Assembly (NCBI GenBank): GCA_009377445.1
Contig: WHUA01000003.1
Location: 62,001-126,000 of the forward strand
Origin: Alphaproteobacteria bacterium
GTDB taxonomy: Bacteria > Pseudomonadota > Alphaproteobacteria > UBA8366
Direction of reading: 5' to 3'
Length of the DNA stretch: 64,000 nt
The notes under the pieces are model-generated. The model saw nothing but the letters and a program-made list of their open reading frames with translations, was not told the DNA's origin and did no database searches. Positions 41,042 to 50,509 of the stretch are shown here, piece after piece. Within the stretch, counting starts at the first letter, position 1, and each line of letters opens with the position of its first letter. The position numbers and the translations under genes were made by a program.

Positions 41042-41661
41042 CGGCCGGCGCCGTCCCGGATCAGCGCCTCGGCCGCTTCCAGGTCTTGCGGACGGTTGGT
41101 GTTGAAAAACGGATCGAAAGGCTCGATGGGGAACGGCACCTGTTCCAGCCGATAGCGCGCCGTCCACGCATCGACCTTCCGGATGTCCTCATCGATCATC
41201 GCCCGCCGCAGGTCGCCGGCGAGGCGCACGGGCCAAAGGCCGATGACCGGATGGGAACGGCCACCGGACGCGGCGCACGCCAGATCGGCGCCCGTCCGCC
41301 CGACCGCCTCGGCAAGCCGCGCCACCAGATCCAGCGGCAAGAAGGGCGAATCCGTGGGGAAACTGGCGACCCAACCGCATTCCGGAGCGTTGCGCTGCGC
41401 CCATTCGAGTCCGCTCAGTACCCCGGCGAGCGGGCCGGCAAAGCCTTCCACCGTATCGCCGACGACGGGAACGCCGAATGCGGCGAAGCGCGCGGGATCG
41501 CCGTTGGCGTTGAGCACGAGGCGCGTCACCTGCGGCCGCACCCGCTCGACGATCCGTTCCAATATCGTCCTGCCGCCGATCGCGCGGAGGCATTTATCGC
41601 CGCCGCCCATCCGGCGGGAAAGCCCGCCGGCCAACAATATGCCCGCGATCGCATCAGCCAT
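41035..41661 (-). CDS. mobA: Molybdenum cofactor guanylyltransferase MobA
   Basis: The 208-residue protein has the nucleotidyltransferase signature [39 protein letters not shown] and [10 protein letters not shown], which match MobA. It joins GMP to molybdopterin to give the MGD cofactor used by formate dehydrogenases and other DMSO-reductase-family enzymes. A GTG at 41673 gives 4 more residues; ATG 41661 is preferred with a GGTGGG site. It overlaps the CZB-GGDEF gene end by 8 bases, so it is co-transcribed with it and fdhD. Confidence 0.93.
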   Translation of the reverse strand: MADAIAGILLAGGLSRRMGGGDKCLRAIGGRTILERIVERVRPQVTRLVLNANGDPARFAAFGVPVVGDTVEGFAGPLAGVLSGLEWAQRNAPECGWVASFPTDSPFLPLDLVARLAEAVGRTGADLACAASGGRSHPVIGLWPVRLAGDLRRAMIDEDIRKVDAWTARYRLEQVPFPIEPFDPFFNTNRPQDLEAAEALIRDGAGRQ

Positions 41662-42568
41662 GCCGGCGCCCACCGCGGTCAGGCGCCGCGTGCCACAGCA
41701 CGACCCGGTTTCGCCCGTCGCGCTTAGCCTGGTACAGCGCCACGTCGGCGCGCTGAATGGTGGTTTCGACCGGTTCGCCCGGATCCAGCACGCAGAGGCC
41801 GAAGGTGGCGGTAACCGAGAGCGCCACGCCGTCGCTCGGCAAGACCTTCATACGGCCGATCGAGGCGCGCAACCGGTCGGCAATGCCGACCGCCTGTTCG
41901 CCGTCCGTCTCGGCGAAGGCGAGCAGGAACTCGTCGCCGCCGAACCGGTAGATCGCGTCGTATGGCCGGAGGTTGGCGATCAAGCGGCCGGCCACCGCCA
42001 GCAGGACGGAATCGCCCGCGAGATGGCCATGCTCGTCATTGACCGCCTTGAATTTATCGATGTCGCACAGACCGACATAGACGGCGTTGCCGGTACGGAT
42101 GGAACGCTCGCGCTCGCGCTCCAGCGCCGTCATCATGCAGCGCCGGCTGTGCACGCCGGTAAGCGGGTCGAGATCGTACACGGCGCGCTGGAAGGCGTCC
42201 CGGATGCGCCGGGCGGTCGCGGCAAAGCTCTGCGCCTTGTCCATGAAGGCGTCGTACTCGGCCGCCGACAAGCGCTCACCGCCGGCCGCCTTCCGGGCGA
42301 GGCCGCAGCCGAGCGCGTGCATCTCGGCGTATGCCGGCCAAAGCTGCTTGAAGACCGGCTGATCCAGCAAGCCCCGTTCGCTGTTGATGTCGAACCATTT
42401 TCCGAAGCGGCCGGCCGGAGGCTGTTCCGCGGACACGACGTCGCGCGCCGGCGGCAAGCCGCATACCAGCGCGCGGTGCCACATGCGCAGCCAATCCGCC
42501 TGCTCTTCCAGGGCCGCGTCGATCATTTCGAGAATTTCCCGCGAATCTTCCCGCCGGGCCGGCTCCAC
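41654..42568 (-). CDS. CZB-GGDEF diguanylate cyclase (DgcZ-like)
   Basis: The C-terminal half is an intact GGDEF domain: [25 protein letters not shown] and RFGGDEF, with an RxxD inhibitory site (RPYD) just before it. The N-terminal domain aligns with the CZB zinc sensor of E. coli DgcZ ([25 protein letters not shown]). Two of the four zinc ligands appear lost. The Cys before FGKW is Gly, and the first His of HxxxH is Tyr. The start is unsure. GTG 42568 is used; ATG 42685 would overlap fdhD by 80 bases and ATG 42526 is shorter. It sits between mobA and fdhD. Confidence 0.87.
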   Translation of the reverse strand: MEPARREDSREILEMIDAALEEQADWLRMWHRALVCGLPPARDVVSAEQPPAGRFGKWFDINSERGLLDQPVFKQLWPAYAEMHALGCGLARKAAGGERLSAAEYDAFMDKAQSFAATARRIRDAFQRAVYDLDPLTGVHSRRCMMTALERERERSIRTGNAVYVGLCDIDKFKAVNDEHGHLAGDSVLLAVAGRLIANLRPYDAIYRFGGDEFLLAFAETDGEQAVGIADRLRASIGRMKVLPSDGVALSVTATFGLCVLDPGEPVETTIQRADVALYQAKRDGRNRVVLWHAAPDRGGRRHG

Positions 42569-42605
42569 GCCGTCGTCCGTCTGCCGCGTTGCGATTCGCG
42601 TTTCC

Positions 42606-43487
42606 TCAGGCGGCGTCTTCTTCAAGGCTCGACTTGCGCTGCAGGTGTTTCGCTTCGTCCGGGACGGCGCCGGCGTCGGCGTCATAGACCACGCGCTCCG
42701 CGCCCGACAGCACGACGAAGCGCTTGCCCCTGGCGCGCCCGATCAGGGTGAGTCCCGCCTTCCGCGCCAGGTCGACGCCCCACGCCGTAAACCCGGAGCG
42801 GGACGCCAGGATCGGGATGCCCATCTGAACCGTCTTGATCACCATCTCCGACGTCAACCGGCCGGTCGTGTAGAAACTCTTGCCCTTCGGCGATATGCCG
42901 TTGAGACGCATGTAGCCCGCGATCTTGTCCACCGCGTTGTGGCGGCCCACGTCTTCCATGTAGAGCAATGGCCTGTCCTCTTCGCACAGCACGCAGCCAT
43001 GGATCGCGCCCGCCTCGAGGTATAGGCTCGGGCAGGTGTTGATCTTGCGCGTCAGCGCATAGAGCCAGGAGGTACGCATGACCGCGTCCTTCGGCAGATC
43101 GACTTCCTCGAACCGCTCCATCAGGTCGCCGAAGGCGGTGCCTTGCGCACAGCCCGACGTCAGCGTCTTCTTCCGCAGCTTGGATTCGAAATCCGTCTGG
43201 CGCTTGGTCCGCACGACGACGGTCTCGATATCTTCCTCGTAATCGATTCCGACGATCTCGTCGTCCTCGCGCAGCATGTTCTGGTTCGCCAGATAGCCGA
43301 CCGCGAGGTAGTCGGGATAGTCGCAGATCGTCATCATCGTGACGATCTCGCGCTTGTTGAGAAACAACGTGAGCGGCCGTTCCACGACGACCGACGTCTC
43401 GATCTCGCTTCCCTCGTGATCATGCCCGGAAAGACGCTCCGTCAGGCGCGGGTTCGTCGGGTCGGGGCGCAGAATGAATTCGTCCAT
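42606..43487 (-). CDS. fdhD: Formate dehydrogenase accessory sulfurtransferase FdhD
   Basis: The 293-residue protein has the FdhD pattern: ERPLTLFLNKREIVTMM, YLAVGYLANQNML, TSGCAQGTAFGD with a single Cys in the active loop, GAIHGCVLCEEDRPLLY, MEDVGRHNAVDKIAGYM and RSGFTAWGVDLARKAGLTLIG. FdhD transfers sulfur to the molybdenum cofactor of formate dehydrogenase. It heads the minus-strand fdhD-GGDEF-mobA group and is divergent from the MFS gene. No formate dehydrogenase subunit is in the window. Confidence 0.95.
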   Translation of the reverse strand: MDEFILRPDPTNPRLTERLSGHDHEGSEIETSVVVERPLTLFLNKREIVTMMTICDYPDYLAVGYLANQNMLREDDEIVGIDYEEDIETVVVRTKRQTDFESKLRKKTLTSGCAQGTAFGDLMERFEEVDLPKDAVMRTSWLYALTRKINTCPSLYLEAGAIHGCVLCEEDRPLLYMEDVGRHNAVDKIAGYMRLNGISPKGKSFYTTGRLTSEMVIKTVQMGIPILASRSGFTAWGVDLARKAGLTLIGRARGKRFVVLSGAERVVYDADAGAVPDEAKHLQRKSSLEEDAA

Positions 43488-43659
43488 GGCCGCTCCATGA
43501 TGCCTGACAACCGCCTCGACAACAACGAGTTATAACTAATTGCATTTTCTTGATAATCGCCCCGGCTTCCAATCGCCGGCGAGGCGGAGAGAATACAGTG
43601 GACGGCACCGGGCGTCGGGTGTATGTGACGGCGCTTCCGGGGACGGTGCGAGTAGCTTC

Positions 43660-44919
43660 ATGTTACGGGTCGTTGGATCGCTGGGCGCGTTGCTGCTCGG
43701 CATGAGCGTCATGCTGCTGGGGAACGGGCTCTTCGGGACGCTCACCGCGCTTCGCATGACGATTGAGAATTTCTCGCCCGCGACGATCGGCGTCGTCGTC
43801 GCCTGTCATTCGATCGGCTTCGCCGCCGCCTGCCTGACCTGCGGCCGGGTCATCCGGCGCGTCGGCCATATCCGGGTTTTCGCGGCCTTTGCGGCGACGC
43901 TCGCCTTCTGCTGCCTCTGCTTCCCAGCCGCGGTCGATCCCGCTGCCTGGATTCCGCTTCGCCTGGTATTCGGCTATGCCGGCGCGTCGTGCTTCATGGT
44001 CGGGGAAAGCTGGCTCGCCGGCGCCGCGCCCAGGGACATGAAAGGCAAGGTCTTCGCCGTCTACATGGTGATCAACAAAGCCTCTTTCGGCATCGGCCAG
44101 CTTTTCCTGATCCTGGGCGACCCGGCCGGCGACCGCCTCTTCATGCTGGCCGCGGCGCTCTATGCGCTCTGCCTTGTTCCGATCGCGCTCACCCGGGCGA
44201 AGGGGCCCGATGCGCTCGGGCACGAGCGCCTCAGCTTCGCGGCGCTCTACCGGCTGTCGCCGGTCGGCGTCGCGGGGGCCATCACCGCCGGCTTCACCAA
44301 TGCTTCGCTGGTCGGGCTGGGACCGGTCTTCGCGACCAACCAGGGGCTCAACGTCGCCCAGGTCTCGCTCTTCATGGTCGCCTTCCTGGCCGGCAATCTG
44401 GTGCTGCAAGTGCCGATCGGGCGCACGTCGGACCGCTTCGACCGGCGCACCGTGCTCTTCGTCGTCGCGGTGCTGACGGCCGGCTCCTGCATCGCGATGG
44501 CCATGGCGCCATCTCCGGGATTCGGCGGGCTGCTTGCGCTGTCGGCCCTCGTCGGCGGCTTCAGCGCGGTGGTGTATCCAATCGCCATGACGCACGCGAC
44601 CGATTTGTCGCGGCCGCAGCAGACGGTATCGCTCCACGCGGGGATGCTGCTGGCCTTCTCGATGGGGGCGAGCACCGGCCCCATTCTGGCGTCGCTGGCG
44701 ATGCAGTGGATGGGCGGCGGCGGGCTGTTCGCGTTCGCCGCGGTCATCAACGTCCTGCTCGCGATCTTCATCCTGTACCGCAAGTTCCAACGGGCTTCGG
44801 CGCCCGACGAACAGCAGACCGACTTCATCGCCATGCCGCAGACGACGCAGACGACGCAGGCGATGGCGGGGCTCGATCCGCGTGCGGACGGGGAGAAGGG
44901 AGCCGGGGCCGCTAGTTGA
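43660..44919 (+). CDS. MFS transporter
   Basis: From ATG 43660 the protein is 419 residues with about 12 predicted membrane spans, for example VVGSLGALLLGMSVMLLGNG and LLAFSMGASTGPILASLAMQ. It has MFS-like loops (CGRVIRRVGHIRVF after span 2 and GRTSDRFDRRTVLF after span 8). The overall look (SFMLRVVGSLGALLLGM-like start, GESWLAGAAPRDMKGKV) resembles the YcaD-type MFS group. Substrate cannot be told. The frame upstream to 43540 lacks membrane character. Its end overlaps the NTF2-like gene by 8 bases. The divergent gap to fdhD holds promoters for both. Confidence 0.88.
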   Translation: MLRVVGSLGALLLGMSVMLLGNGLFGTLTALRMTIENFSPATIGVVVACHSIGFAAACLTCGRVIRRVGHIRVFAAFAATLAFCCLCFPAAVDPAAWIPLRLVFGYAGASCFMVGESWLAGAAPRDMKGKVFAVYMVINKASFGIGQLFLILGDPAGDRLFMLAAALYALCLVPIALTRAKGPDALGHERLSFAALYRLSPVGVAGAITAGFTNASLVGLGPVFATNQGLNVAQVSLFMVAFLAGNLVLQVPIGRTSDRFDRRTVLFVVAVLTAGSCIAMAMAPSPGFGGLLALSALVGGFSAVVYPIAMTHATDLSRPQQTVSLHAGMLLAFSMGASTGPILASLAMQWMGGGGLFAFAAVINVLLAIFILYRKFQRASAPDEQQTDFIAMPQTTQTTQAMAGLDPRADGEKGAGAAS

Positions 44920-45316
44920 TCTGCGGCGGCTCTTCGTCCTGATACGCCTCGGGCGCGCCGTTCGTCGGACCGGCCTGGTGATGCACGAGCTTCCACAAGC
45001 CGCCTTCGCGCGTGAATACGTTGGTCGCGATCAAATAGCTTTGCGGAACGCGCTCGTAACAAATCACCGTCGCGACGTCGCCATACACATATGCCCGCGG
45101 CGCGTGGCAGCTTATCTCGGGCGGGTTGTCGCCGCCGAAGATCCCGCGCCAGCTCTCCAGGACATCGTCACGGCCGTGCAGCGGCGGCCAGCCGGGATGG
45201 ATGCACGCCACCGGCGCGCCGGAGGCCCAGATATCGGCCATCGCGGCATAGTCGCGCGAGCGGAAGGCCAGATAGAATGCTTCGTTCGCGAACAGAACGG
45301 CATCGTGCTGGGTCAT
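44912..45316 (-). CDS. NTF2-like / SnoaL-like domain protein
   Basis: The 134-residue protein has the cone-shaped NTF2-like fold pattern: an N-terminal helix pair (FANEAFYLAFRSRDYAAMADIW), PVACIHPGWPPLHGRDDVLESW, and beta strands ATVICYERV, LIATNVFTREGGLWKLVHHQAG. Such proteins bind small ligands or act as isomerases; no activity can be assigned. It is convergent with the MFS gene and 16 bases downstream of the secreted hypothetical protein. Confidence 0.8.
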   Translation of the reverse strand: MTQHDAVLFANEAFYLAFRSRDYAAMADIWASGAPVACIHPGWPPLHGRDDVLESWRGIFGGDNPPEISCHAPRAYVYGDVATVICYERVPQSYLIATNVFTREGGLWKLVHHQAGPTNGAPEAYQDEEPPQIN

Positions 45317-45332
45317 TCCGCCTCCCTTCCGG

Positions 45333-45824
45333 TCAATCGATCCTTATCTGATGCGCGAATTTCTTGCCGTCGCTGACTGTGAGCAGCTTGAAGCCCAGCA
45401 TCTTGCAAAGGTCGAGATAGGTGTAATAGTCCTCCACGCGCTCTTCCTTAAAAAGCGGCGTGGTCCGCGCCACGGCCGTCAGCATCGCCAGCAATGCGCG
45501 CATGCGGTACAGCGTATCGTAGCTGTCCCCGGCGATGCTTACGATGATCATCTTTTCGGCCTCCCCGCCCTTCGCGAAGATCGCATACTGCGGCGGATAG
45601 GGGTTCTTGCGGATCATCTCGTTCATCACATGGGTGACGAAGGCGATCCGGCTGCGGCGGCTTGCCTCGGGCAGCACCTCGGCGCGGGCCCCATAGATTT
45701 CGGAGCTCGCCGGCGTTGGGTAGTAGTATTCAGCGTGGCGATCGTCCGCCTGCGCGCAGGATGCCGCCACCATCATGAGGACGGCGGCCAGGGGTGTCCA
45801 CTTCGCGCAACTGGTTAACGGCAT
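45333..45824 (-). CDS. Conserved hypothetical exported protein
   Basis: From ATG 45824 the product is 163 residues with a GGAGG ribosome site. It has a signal peptide (LAAVLMMVAASCAQA, likely cleaved after AQA). The mature part is Tyr-rich at its start (DDRHAEYYYPTPASSEIYGAR). It then has a mixed helix/strand domain with KMIIVSIAGDSYDTLYRMRALLAML and EDYYTYLDLCKMLGF. I do not recognise the function. The open frame to 46001 overlaps the divergent nadK and is rejected. It is probably periplasmic and shares a promoter region with nadK. Confidence 0.75.
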   Translation of the reverse strand: MPLTSCAKWTPLAAVLMMVAASCAQADDRHAEYYYPTPASSEIYGARAEVLPEASRRSRIAFVTHVMNEMIRKNPYPPQYAIFAKGGEAEKMIIVSIAGDSYDTLYRMRALLAMLTAVARTTPLFKEERVEDYYTYLDLCKMLGFKLLTVSDGKKFAHQIRID

Positions 45825-45930
45825 TCGGAATCCTCCGTCACGGTGAGGCCTTGGTTGCGACTGGCGCCCGGAACCGCCTCCGCTATACTGTGCACCCTTC
45901 CACAAGGGGCAATTGGGACGGGATCCTTGC

Positions 45931-46698
45931 ATGCCAAGTAAGAAGATTGCCTTTGTCGCCGCGGAAAACCCCGAGGCCGTAAAGGCGGAAAAATACCTCA
46001 AGGCACGCTACCAACATGTTAATCCCGAGGAGGCCGAGATCATCGTCGCGCTCGGCGGGGACGGCTTTATGCTTCACACCCTGCACGAATACAAGAGCGG
46101 GAAGGTGGCCTTCTACGGCATGAACCGCGGCTCGATCGGCTTCCTAATGAACGCCTATGAGCCGGACGTCCTGATGGAGCGCCTCGAAAATGCCGAGGCG
46201 GTGGAGCTCAACCCGCTGCAGATGAAGGCCGAGAAGGCCGACGGCAGTGTGGAGCCGCTGCAGGCGATCAACGAGATCTCCCTCCTGCGCCAGACCCAGC
46301 AGGCGGCGAAGATCCGCATCCTGATCAACGGCGTGGTACGCCTGGAAGAGCTGATCTGCGACGGCATACTCGTTTCCACCCCGGCCGGCAGCAGCGCCTA
46401 TAACCTGTCGGCGCACGGACCCATCGTGCCGATCGGGTCGGACATCCTGTGCGTCACGCCGATCAGCGCATTCCGCCCGAGGCGCTGGCGCGGCGCGCTC
46501 TTGCGTCACACCGCCAAGGTGCGGCTCGAAATGCTCGAAGCGGAGAAACGCCCGGTCAGCGCCTGCGCGGACTACACGGAGGTGCGCGACGTCGTCGCCG
46601 TCGACGTGAGCGAAGATCCCACGCGCCCGGTGCGGATGCTGTTCGACAAGGAACACGACCTCGAAGAGCGTATCATCAAGGAGCAGTTCACGCCGTGA
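45931..46698 (+). CDS. nadK: NAD kinase
   Basis: The 255-residue protein has the NAD-kinase GGDG motif ([15 protein letters not shown]), the NE motif segment [16 protein letters not shown] and the [17 protein letters not shown] region that binds NAD. It phosphorylates NAD to NADP. ATG 45931 is chosen over 45913, which has no family support. The N-terminal domain is short, as in many alphaproteobacterial NadK proteins. It converges on the N-formylglutamate amidohydrolase gene with a 15-base gap. Confidence 0.96.
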   Translation: MPSKKIAFVAAENPEAVKAEKYLKARYQHVNPEEAEIIVALGGDGFMLHTLHEYKSGKVAFYGMNRGSIGFLMNAYEPDVLMERLENAEAVELNPLQMKAEKADGSVEPLQAINEISLLRQTQQAAKIRILINGVVRLEELICDGILVSTPAGSSAYNLSAHGPIVPIGSDILCVTPISAFRPRRWRGALLRHTAKVRLEMLEAEKRPVSACADYTEVRDVVAVDVSEDPTRPVRMLFDKEHDLEERIIKEQFTP

Positions 46699-46713
46699 GG
46701 CGGCGCACGGCCG

Positions 46714-47595
46714 TTAGACGGCCTGTTCGCAAATCGCGGCGATGAGGTGCCCGAGATCCGCCTTCAGCGCGCGGAACCGGGGCAATCGCTCGAAGCTCGC
46801 CTCGTCCATGTAGATCGCGCGGTTGATCTCGATCTGCAGGCTGTGACGGCGCCGCGCGGGATTGGAATAGGCGCGCACCAGTTCCACGCCCTTGTACGGG
46901 TCGTTGATCTTCACGGTGTAGCCCATTTCGCGCAGGCAATCGCGGACTAGATGCACGAAGTCCGGCGCGGCCGTCGTGCCGTCGCGGTCGCCGAGAACGA
47001 AATCCGGCTGTCCGCCGCCGTTGAGAAAGGGCCCGCGGGCCATGGAAGGCATGGAATGGCAATTGACATGCCAGACCGCGTCGAACCGCATGTAGAGGTC
47101 GTCCAGAGCCTTCCGCAGTGCCGCGTGGTATGGCCGCCAGTAGCCGTCGATCCGCCGCCGGACCTGTTCCGGCGACAGCTTCTCGATGTAGAGGTTCATA
47201 TCCGGCGGGCACAGCCGCCAGATCAGGCCGTGGCCGAGCCGGGCCTTCTCGCCGGGCCGTACGACGCCCGGCCAGCTATCCGCCAGCAATTCCGGGTCCA
47301 GGTCTTCGAGCGAGCGGTTGGGATCGATGTAGCTGCGCGGAAACAAGGCGGCGATAAGCGCCGCGCCGTGGCCAGGAGCATCGCCGAACAGCTCGTCGAC
47401 ATACATGTCTTCGGCGCGGCGGATCTTGTCGAGAGGAATTATATGATTGAAATCGCTCGGATAAACCGCGCCGCTGTGCGGCGAATCGAAGACCACGGGA
47501 ACGACCGTGCCACGGCCGCGGATGATCGACACCACGTCGGATGCGTTGCCGCTGCTCAGCTCAAGGGGATCGTGGTCAAGGTCAAGACTGGTCAT
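46714..47595 (-). CDS. N-formylglutamate amidohydrolase family protein
   Basis: The 293-residue protein has the family pattern PVVFDSPHSGAVYPSDF, the RAEDMYVDELFGDAPGHGA segment, RSYIDPNRSLEDL, HVNCHSMPSMARG and IEINRAIYMDE, which supply the metal and substrate ligands. The enzyme splits N-formyl-L-glutamate or related N-acyl amino acids. Its start overlaps the end of the oppF/dppF-like ABC gene by 14 bases, so it is the last gene of the peptide-transporter operon. Imported N-formylated or acylated amino acids are plausible substrates. Confidence 0.88.
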   Translation of the reverse strand: MTSLDLDHDPLELSSGNASDVVSIIRGRGTVVPVVFDSPHSGAVYPSDFNHIIPLDKIRRAEDMYVDELFGDAPGHGAALIAALFPRSYIDPNRSLEDLDPELLADSWPGVVRPGEKARLGHGLIWRLCPPDMNLYIEKLSPEQVRRRIDGYWRPYHAALRKALDDLYMRFDAVWHVNCHSMPSMARGPFLNGGGQPDFVLGDRDGTTAAPDFVHLVRDCLREMGYTVKINDPYKGVELVRAYSNPARRRHSLQIEINRAIYMDEASFERLPRFRALKADLGHLIAAICEQAV

Positions 47596-48577
47596 TCAGG
47601 TGGCACGCCGAGTAGCGCCCCGGTGCGATTTCCCGAAGCATCGGCTGCTCCACGCGGCACCGCTCCATCGCATGTGGACAACGGGGGTGGAAATGACACC
47701 CGGATGGCGGATTGATCGGTGACGGTATCTCTCCCTTGATCGGCACGAAGGTCTGGCCGCGGCGGTCGATCCGCGGCACTTCCCCCAACAGGGCGACAGT
47801 ATAGGGGTGGTTGGGCCTGGCGAACAATTCTTCCGTGCCGGCGATTTCGACCACCCGGCCGAGATACATGATCACCACGCGCTCGGAGAGATGCTCGACG
47901 ACGCCGAGATCGTGGCTGATGAACAGATAGGTCAGGCCGAGCTCGGCCCTCAGGCGCATGAACAGGTTGATGACCTGCGCCTGGATCGAAACGTCGAGCG
48001 CGGCGATCGCCTCGTCGCAGACCAGGAAGGCGGGCTTGACCGCCAGCGCCCGGGCGATGCCGATACGCTGACGCTGGCCGCCGGAGAATTGGTGCGGAAA
48101 CCGCCGCCGGAACGACGGATCGAGACCGACGCGGAGCATCATGTCGTCGACGTAATCGTCCAGCTCGTTCGACTTGACCAGCCCGTGGAAAGCCGGCGCC
48201 TCGCCGATGATGTCGCGCACCCGGAGCCGCGGGTTGAGCGAGGACATGGGGTCCTGGAAGATCATCTGCACCTGCAGCGCCCACTCCTTCGCCTCCGCGT
48301 GCGACATTTTCTCGATGTCGTGTCCCTTGAACCTGACCGTCCCATCGGAGGACGGGTGGATTCCCGCGATGACCCGGCCGAGCGTCGATTTCCCGCAGCC
48401 GGACTCCCCCACCAGGCCAACGACCTCGCCCTCGGCGATCGCCAAGCTCACCTTGTCGACCGCGTGCACGGTCTGCTCGCGAACGTCGCCTCCCATCAGG
48501 TTGAAGAGCTTTTCCGCGACGTCGAGCCTCTTCATAAAGCGCTTGGAGACGCTCTCCAATTCGATCATGGCGGTCAT
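47582..48577 (-). CDS. dppF: Dipeptide/oligopeptide ABC transporter ATPase (DppF-type)
   Basis: From ATG 48577 the 331-residue protein has Walker A GLVGESGCGKS, the Q-loop in MIFQDPMSSLNP, signature HQFSGGQRQRIGIARAL and Walker B LVCDEAIAALDV. The C-terminal oligopeptide-type domain has SGCHFHPRCPHAMERC with the iron-sulfur-like Cys set. The ATG shares one base with the upstream dppD stop (TGATG). The longer frame to 48664 lies inside dppD. Walker B has AIAALD rather than the usual PTSALD-type sequence. Confidence 0.93.
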   Translation of the reverse strand: MTAMIELESVSKRFMKRLDVAEKLFNLMGGDVREQTVHAVDKVSLAIAEGEVVGLVGESGCGKSTLGRVIAGIHPSSDGTVRFKGHDIEKMSHAEAKEWALQVQMIFQDPMSSLNPRLRVRDIIGEAPAFHGLVKSNELDDYVDDMMLRVGLDPSFRRRFPHQFSGGQRQRIGIARALAVKPAFLVCDEAIAALDVSIQAQVINLFMRLRAELGLTYLFISHDLGVVEHLSERVVIMYLGRVVEIAGTEELFARPNHPYTVALLGEVPRIDRRGQTFVPIKGEIPSPINPPSGCHFHPRCPHAMERCRVEQPMLREIAPGRYSACHLNDQS

Positions 48578-49563
48578 CAGGCCGCCGCCCCGGCATGCGG
48601 ATGGAAGCAACGCACCCGATGATCCGGCTGGCGCGGCGTCGTCACGCCGGGGATTTCGAGGCACTTCGCATCGGCCCTTGGACAGCGCGGATGGAACGCA
48701 CAGCCCTGCGGCATGTTCAACAGTGACGGCGCCATGCCCGGAATTTGCGCCAAGGGCTGCCCGCGCCGGTTATGGCTGGGTACGGAACCGATCAGGCCGT
48801 GTGTATACGGATGAAGCGGCTGGTCGATGACCTGGGCGATTGCGCCGGTCTCCACGATCCTGCCCGCATACATGACGCAGATCGCGTCCGCCAGCCCGGC
48901 CACGACGGCGAGATCATGCGTAATCCAGATCAGCGACATGCCCCGTTCGCGGCACAGCTTCTGGACTTCGTAGAGGATCTGTCCCTGGATCGTGACATCG
49001 AGCGCGGTCGTCGGCTCGTCGGCAATGATCAGGTCCGGCTTATGCAAGAGCGCGATGGCGATGGCGACGCGCTGGCGCATGCCGCCGGAGAATTGATGAG
49101 GGTAGGCCTTGAGGCGTTCTTCCGGCGAGGGAATGCCCACCTGGCCGAGCGCGTCGCGCGATCGCTCGAAGGCGGTCTTCCTGTCGACCTTGTCGTGCGC
49201 CTGCACCGCTTCGATCATCTGCGTATCGATCCGCAGCACCGGATTGAGCGTCATCATCGGATCTTGAAAGATCATCGCGATCCGGCTGCCGCGAAGACGG
49301 CGCATGCGCTCCTCGCTCGCGCCCGTAATGTCTTCGCCGTTGAAGAGGATGCGCCCGCCGGCGACCTTCCCCGGCGGATCGACCAGCCCGATGATCGAGA
49401 ACCCGGTGACGGTTTTACCCGAGCCGGACTCGCCCACCAGCCCCAGCACCTCGCCCTTGGCCACGGAGAAGCTCACGCCGTCGACGGCCTTCGCCACGCC
49501 CGCCTTCGTATAGAAATAGGTCTTCAGGTCCTCGACCAGCAGGGTCGGCGTATTCGACGCCAT
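48577..49563 (-). CDS. dppD: Dipeptide/oligopeptide ABC transporter ATPase (DppD-type)
   Basis: The 328-residue protein has Walker [12 protein letters not shown], signature [17 protein letters not shown], Walker [14 protein letters not shown] and a C-terminal [14 protein letters not shown] domain. It pairs with DppF as the heterodimeric motor of a dipeptide-type importer. It lies 7 bases downstream of dppC and shares one base with dppF. Confidence 0.93.
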   Translation of the reverse strand: MASNTPTLLVEDLKTYFYTKAGVAKAVDGVSFSVAKGEVLGLVGESGSGKTVTGFSIIGLVDPPGKVAGGRILFNGEDITGASEERMRRLRGSRIAMIFQDPMMTLNPVLRIDTQMIEAVQAHDKVDRKTAFERSRDALGQVGIPSPEERLKAYPHQFSGGMRQRVAIAIALLHKPDLIIADEPTTALDVTIQGQILYEVQKLCRERGMSLIWITHDLAVVAGLADAICVMYAGRIVETGAIAQVIDQPLHPYTHGLIGSVPSHNRRGQPLAQIPGMAPSLLNMPQGCAFHPRCPRADAKCLEIPGVTTPRQPDHRVRCFHPHAGAAA

Positions 49564-49570
49564 CGCTGGC

Positions 49571-50509
49571 CTACCTTGCCAGCCGCGGGTTCAGCACGTC
49601 GCGCAACCGGTCGCCGACGAGATTGATGCTGACGATGGTGACCAGGAGCGCCACGCCCGGAAAAATGCTGATCCAGTATTTTCCGCTCATCATGTATTCG
49701 AAGCCGTTCGAAATCAGCAGCCCAAGCGACGGCTCCGTCACGGGGAGGCCGATTCCGAGGAAGGACAGCGTCGCCTCCAGCGCGATCGCATGCGCAACCT
49801 GCACCGTGCCCACGACGATGAGCGGCGGCATGACGTTCGGCAGCAGGTGGCGGAAGACGACGCGGTTGTGCGAAAGCCCAAGGCACATGGCCGCTTCTAC
49901 ATATTCCTTGCTGCGCTCGACCAAGGCGCTGCCGCGAACGGTGCGCGCGTAGTACGCCCACTGGACGACGATCAGCGCGATGATGATCTTGTCGACGCCC
50001 TTGCCCAGCGTCGCGAGCAGGACGAGAGCGATGAGGATCGCGGGAAAGCTGAGCTGCAGGTCGACGATCCGCATGATGACCGTATCCACGCGTCCGCCGA
50101 AATAAGCCGATGCCAGGCCGACGCACACGCCGATGCAGAGCGCGACGAGGCCGCTCGCCGCGCCGACGCCGAGGCTTATGCGGAGGCCGTAGAACATGGC
50201 GCTCACCATGTCGCGGCCGAGACCGTCCGTGCCGAGCCAGGCGACCGTTCCGGTCATCATCGACTCGCCCGGAGGCAGGCGGCTGTCGAGAATATCTACG
50301 GTTGCGAGGTCGTATGGATTGGTCGGCGAGATCCAAGGCGCGAGAATGGCAATCAGCACGATGATCAGGAAGCCGAAAAAGCCGGCGACGGCGACTTTGC
50401 TTTCCGCGAAGTCGGACAAAAACCGCCGGAACGGCGTCTGGTCCTTGACGGCCAATGGCGCCTCGGCGGCAACACCCTTCAGTTCCTTGACGTCCGCGGT
50501 CGCTGTCAT
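49571..50509 (-). CDS. dppC: Dipeptide/oligopeptide ABC transporter permease (DppC-type)
   Basis: From ATG 50509 the 312-residue protein has six spans, starting FFGFLIIVLIAILAPWI, and the coupling helix segment YVEAAMCLGLSHNRVVFRHLLPN. The permease signature ALEATLSFLGIGLPVTEPSLG and LISNGFEYMMSGKYW are typical of DppC. The ATG overlaps the dppB stop (ATGA). The open frame up to 51532 covers dppB out of frame and is a shadow. Confidence 0.94.
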   Translation of the reverse strand: MTATADVKELKGVAAEAPLAVKDQTPFRRFLSDFAESKVAVAGFFGFLIIVLIAILAPWISPTNPYDLATVDILDSRLPPGESMMTGTVAWLGTDGLGRDMVSAMFYGLRISLGVGAASGLVALCIGVCVGLASAYFGGRVDTVIMRIVDLQLSFPAILIALVLLATLGKGVDKIIIALIVVQWAYYARTVRGSALVERSKEYVEAAMCLGLSHNRVVFRHLLPNVMPPLIVVGTVQVAHAIALEATLSFLGIGLPVTEPSLGLLISNGFEYMMSGKYWISIFPGVALLVTIVSINLVGDRLRDVLNPRLAR

